A DNA stretch of 33,862 nucleotides from Prevotella sp. (GTDB taxonomy: Bacteria > Bacteroidota > Bacteroidia > Bacteroidales > Bacteroidaceae), in NCBI GenBank assembly GCA_017474485.1, contig JAFVHO010000121.1, positions 1-33,862 of the forward strand, read 5' to 3'. This document shows, piece by piece, positions 32,401-33,862 of the stretch; the stretch's first letter is position 1, and each line of letters begins with the position of its first letter. Position numbers and translations under genes: made by a program. The notes beneath the pieces are model-generated. The model searched no databases, was not told the origin of the DNA, and worked only from the letters and a program-made list of their open reading frames with translations.

Positions 32401-32661
32401 GTCATTGGTCTGTTGCCCATGATGTTTGCCTCGGGTGTAGGCAAGAATGGTAACCAGACACTGGGTGCCGCAGCCGTTGGTGGTATGTTGATTGGTACGA
32501 TTCTACAGCTCTTTGTCGTTCCAACGTTGTTTGTGATTTTCCAGACGTTGCAGGAGAAGATCAGGCCGCTGAAGTTCGAGGACGAGGAGAACGCGGAGAT
32601 TGCTGCCGAACTGGAACAGTATGCAAATACCCAACCTGTAGACTACGAATTAGAGAAATAA
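29404..32661 (+). CDS. RND multidrug efflux pump, HAE-1 family (AcrB-like)
   Basis: Proton-driven inner-membrane transporter exporting drugs, dyes, bile salts or similar amphiphiles. The 1085 residues match HAE-1 length. The N-terminal FIKRPVLSTVISILIVLLG starts helix 1, and the proton-relay aspartates D404 and D405 lie in IVVDDAIVVVEAVH. The helix 5-6 signature SGSFYREFGVTMAVSIFISA and the C-terminal-half lysine in IGLLAKNAILIVQFALERR are present. Two large periplasmic loops (about 35-335 and 570-900) form the porter and docking domains. All catalytic residues I can check are intact. It is followed by the outer-membrane factor after one base, so the three parts are surely cotranscribed. The C-terminal tail is acidic. 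Confidence 0.96.
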   Translation: MTFTNFIKRPVLSTVISILIVLLGVIGLISLPIEQYPNIAPPTVAVWTSYPGADAETVKNSVITPLEESINGVEGMDYISSTAGAGSAQISVLFRQGMNPDMCAVNVQNRVQQAQALLPAEVTRIGVTVQKRQTSQVLMFTLTSDGRYDDEFLTNYNNINIIPAIKRIQGVGDVQSPGLKTYAMRIWLKPEVMKQYNLMPSDIANVLAEQNIEAAPGTFGDQADVAYEYSMRYTGRLKSAEEFGNIIISSDVNGQTLKLKDVARIELGGQQYSVSMKNNNIPSVLGMVQQIAGSNANEIAKQVKAELEEQAKLFPPGMTYKINYDVTEFLYASIEEVVFTLFFTLILVFIVIYVFLQDWRSTLIPLIAVPVSLVGTFFFLSVFGFSINLLTLSALLLAIAIVVDDAIVVVEAVHAKLDQGYKSTLTASIDAMNEISGAIISITLVMASVFIPVSFIGGTSGSFYREFGVTMAVSIFISALNALTLSPALCAIFLKPHDKEGHERKLSRVDRFHMAFNTAYDKVLGKYKGSVEKLVRKPILILLTVVIGIAVLTTTMFTAKSGLVPDEDTGTIFCTVSMPPATSVSRTKQIISQVDSILGADPAIQSREQIQGYNFIAGSGSDQATFIIKLKPFAERQKGFFWKLSGLWQGDGIYRFFLNPYESTGVIAQIFIKTAHIKDAQILAFAPPMIPGFSANSGVSIVMQDRTGGSLDKFFGVVKDYLAELNKRPEFQTAQTSYNPNYPQYMLYMDVAKCKQAGVSPATVLSTLQGYYGGLYASNFNAYGKLYRVMIQGSPETRMTPESLNSIYVRTPGGMAPAQEFCRMERVYGPSNINRFNLFTSINVTATVANGYSTGEAIQAAQEVAADVLPQGYTYEYQGLTREEAKASNTTGLIFVLCFIFIYLILSAQYESYILPLSVVLSVPFGLAGCFLFTMLFGHANDIYMQISLIMLIGLLAKNAILIVQFALERRQTGMAISWSAVLGAAARLRPILMTSLAMVIGLLPMMFASGVGKNGNQTLGAAAVGGMLIGTILQLFVVPTLFVIFQTLQEKIRPLKFEDEENAEIAAELEQYANTQPVDYELEK

Positions 32662-32662
32662 T

Positions 32663-33862
32663 ATGGCTATGAAGAAAATCATGATATTTGCTGCCGCTAC
32701 GCTGCTGATGGGCAGTTGCGGTGTATATAATAAGTATGAGCGTCCTGACGTGAATGCCACGGGTTTGGTACGCGATGCCTATAATGATGCTGATACCCTG
32801 GTGGTTCAGGATACCGCTTCGTTTGGCAATCTTCCTTGGCGTGAAGTGTTCACAGACCCACAGTTGCAGTCGCTCATCCAGCAGGGACTCGAGAAGAATG
32901 CCAACCTGCTGAATGCGGCCCTCAACGTGCAGATGTACGAGGCCATGTTGAAGGCTGCCAAGCTGGCCTTCCTGCCTGCTGTGAACATTGGTTCTACGCA
33001 GCCTATGGGAACGATTGCTACAACGCATATCGACCCGTCGGTGACCACTAAGACGTATTCATTGCCTGTTTCGGCATCATGGACTGTCGACCTCTTTGGT
33101 AATGTGCTCTCTCAGAAGCGTTCTACGCAGATGAAGCTGCTGGCCATGAAGGACAACCAGATGGCAGTGCGTGCCTCGCTCATCAGCGGTATCGCCAACA
33201 GTTACTATACGTTGCTGATGCTCGACGAGCAATTGCGTATCGTGACGGAAATGTCGCAGATGTCGAAAGAGACGTGGGAGATGATGCAGAAGCAGTTCGA
33301 GTTGGGACGTATCCGTTCCACGAGTGTGCAGAGTGCACAGGCCGCTTATCTGAATAACCAGACTCAGATCAACGAGTTCAAACGTCAGATTCGTGCTACG
33401 GAGAACGCCCTCTCGCTGTTGATAGGTGATGCCGGCCATCAGATTAGACGTTCCACGCTTGGTGCCCAGTCACTGCCTGCCGAGTTCAAGACGGGTGTAG
33501 GCGTTGCTCTGTTGGCTAACCGTCCTGACGTGCATCAGGCCGAGATGAATCTGGCCTCTTGCTTCCACGATGTTCAGACGGCCCGTTCTAAGTTCTATCC
33601 TAGCATCACCATTGGTGCTTCGGCAACCTTTACGAATGGCAATGCTGGTACCATGAATCCAGGCAAGTGGATTACATCGCTCTTTGGTTCGCTGACACAG
33701 CCCATCTTCAATCGTGGTGCACTGACAGCTAATCTGAAGGTCAGCCAACTGCAGTACGAACAGGCTTTCAACAACTGGCAGAATGCTATCTTGAAGGCTG
33801 GTAACGAGGTGTCGAATGCCCTCGTCAACTACAACAGCTACGATGCTAACGGCAAGATTGAG
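32663..33862 (+). CDS. RND efflux outer-membrane factor, TolC/OprM (NodT) family (partial, 3' end outside window)
   Basis: Outer-membrane channel of the tripartite pump. Reading from the ATG at 32663 gives 400 residues still open at the window end; the usual length is about 450-480. The N-terminus MAMKKIMIFAAATLLMGSC has a lipobox (MGSC, C19), so it is a lipoprotein. The first OEP repeat begins LPWREVFTDPQLQSLI and contains the ISGIANSYYTLLMLDEQL helix and FELGRIRSTSVQSAQA. The second repeat begins near LANRPDVHQAEMNL, with ARSKFYPSITIGASATF. The start could also be M3 at 32669. It lies one base after the pump stop codon. Confidence 0.93.
   Translation, partial: MAMKKIMIFAAATLLMGSCGVYNKYERPDVNATGLVRDAYNDADTLVVQDTASFGNLPWREVFTDPQLQSLIQQGLEKNANLLNAALNVQMYEAMLKAAKLAFLPAVNIGSTQPMGTIATTHIDPSVTTKTYSLPVSASWTVDLFGNVLSQKRSTQMKLLAMKDNQMAVRASLISGIANSYYTLLMLDEQLRIVTEMSQMSKETWEMMQKQFELGRIRSTSVQSAQAAYLNNQTQINEFKRQIRATENALSLLIGDAGHQIRRSTLGAQSLPAEFKTGVGVALLANRPDVHQAEMNLASCFHDVQTARSKFYPSITIGASATFTNGNAGTMNPGKWITSLFGSLTQPIFNRGALTANLKVSQLQYEQAFNNWQNAILKAGNEVSNALVNYNSYDANGKIE

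Overview
The window reads as chromosomal DNA of a Bacteroidales bacterium, most likely Prevotella or a close relative. Four things support this. Many intergenic spaces carry the Bacteroidota promoter pattern TTTG-N19/20-TAnnTTTG. A gliding-type lipoprotein (GldH) and a peptidase with a type IX secretion tail are present. Several families largely confined to this phylum occur (DUF4290, the START-like protein, the long LptF/LptG permease). Shine-Dalgarno sites are mostly absent. The genus is an inference. Almost all genes are housekeeping and tightly packed; I see no insertion sequence, prophage, CRISPR array or transfer signature.

Layout. 1-621 (-): 5' part of an ExbB/TolQ-type proton channel. 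805-5747 (-): aspartate aminotransferase, then ribBA behind an LptF/LptG permease, then a START-like protein. 5890-5963 (+): elongator-type tRNA-Met with its own promoter and a perfect hairpin terminator. 6013-10523 (-): a large secreted C10 (streptopain-like) cysteine peptidase and an OmpP1/FadL-type outer-membrane protein. 10843-17230 (+): a stand-alone IMP cyclohydrolase, then the rod-shape operon mreB-mreC-mreD-mrdA-rodA. 17156-19990 (-): holB-ricT-gldH, with gldH overlapping the end of rodA tail to tail. 20175-22088: a receiver-only response regulator (+) facing a histidine kinase (-) that has a periplasmic solute-binding sensor. 22172-27949 (-): operon tsaB-DUF4290-murA-rimM-dxr-rseP. 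28214-33862 (+): tripartite RND efflux operon (adaptor, pump, and outer-membrane factor cut by the window end).

How the genes fit together. The mre/mrdA/rodA block builds the lateral wall. MurA supplies peptidoglycan precursor, Dxr supplies isoprenoid precursor (hence the undecaprenyl carrier), RseP handles envelope stress and the LptF/G-type permease LPS export, so much of the window is envelope biogenesis. ExbB, the FadL-like porin and the RND pump move solutes across that envelope.

The most unusual signal is non-coding. Gene junctions repeatedly carry short degenerate tandem arrays with a strict 7-bp period. The unit sequence differs between loci (AATTAAG, AAGTGAA, ATTAAAA, GCTnTTR) but the period does not, apart from one 9-bp array. 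Several arrays include the stop codon of the upstream gene, and one of the GCTnTTR type lies in frame inside murA. Other points worth a look are a Cys-to-Asp change at the MurA active site, a His-Ala phosphorylation box in the kinase, an IMP cyclohydrolase lacking the transformylase half of PurH, and palindromes over the lptG start, the peptidase promoter and the efflux promoter.
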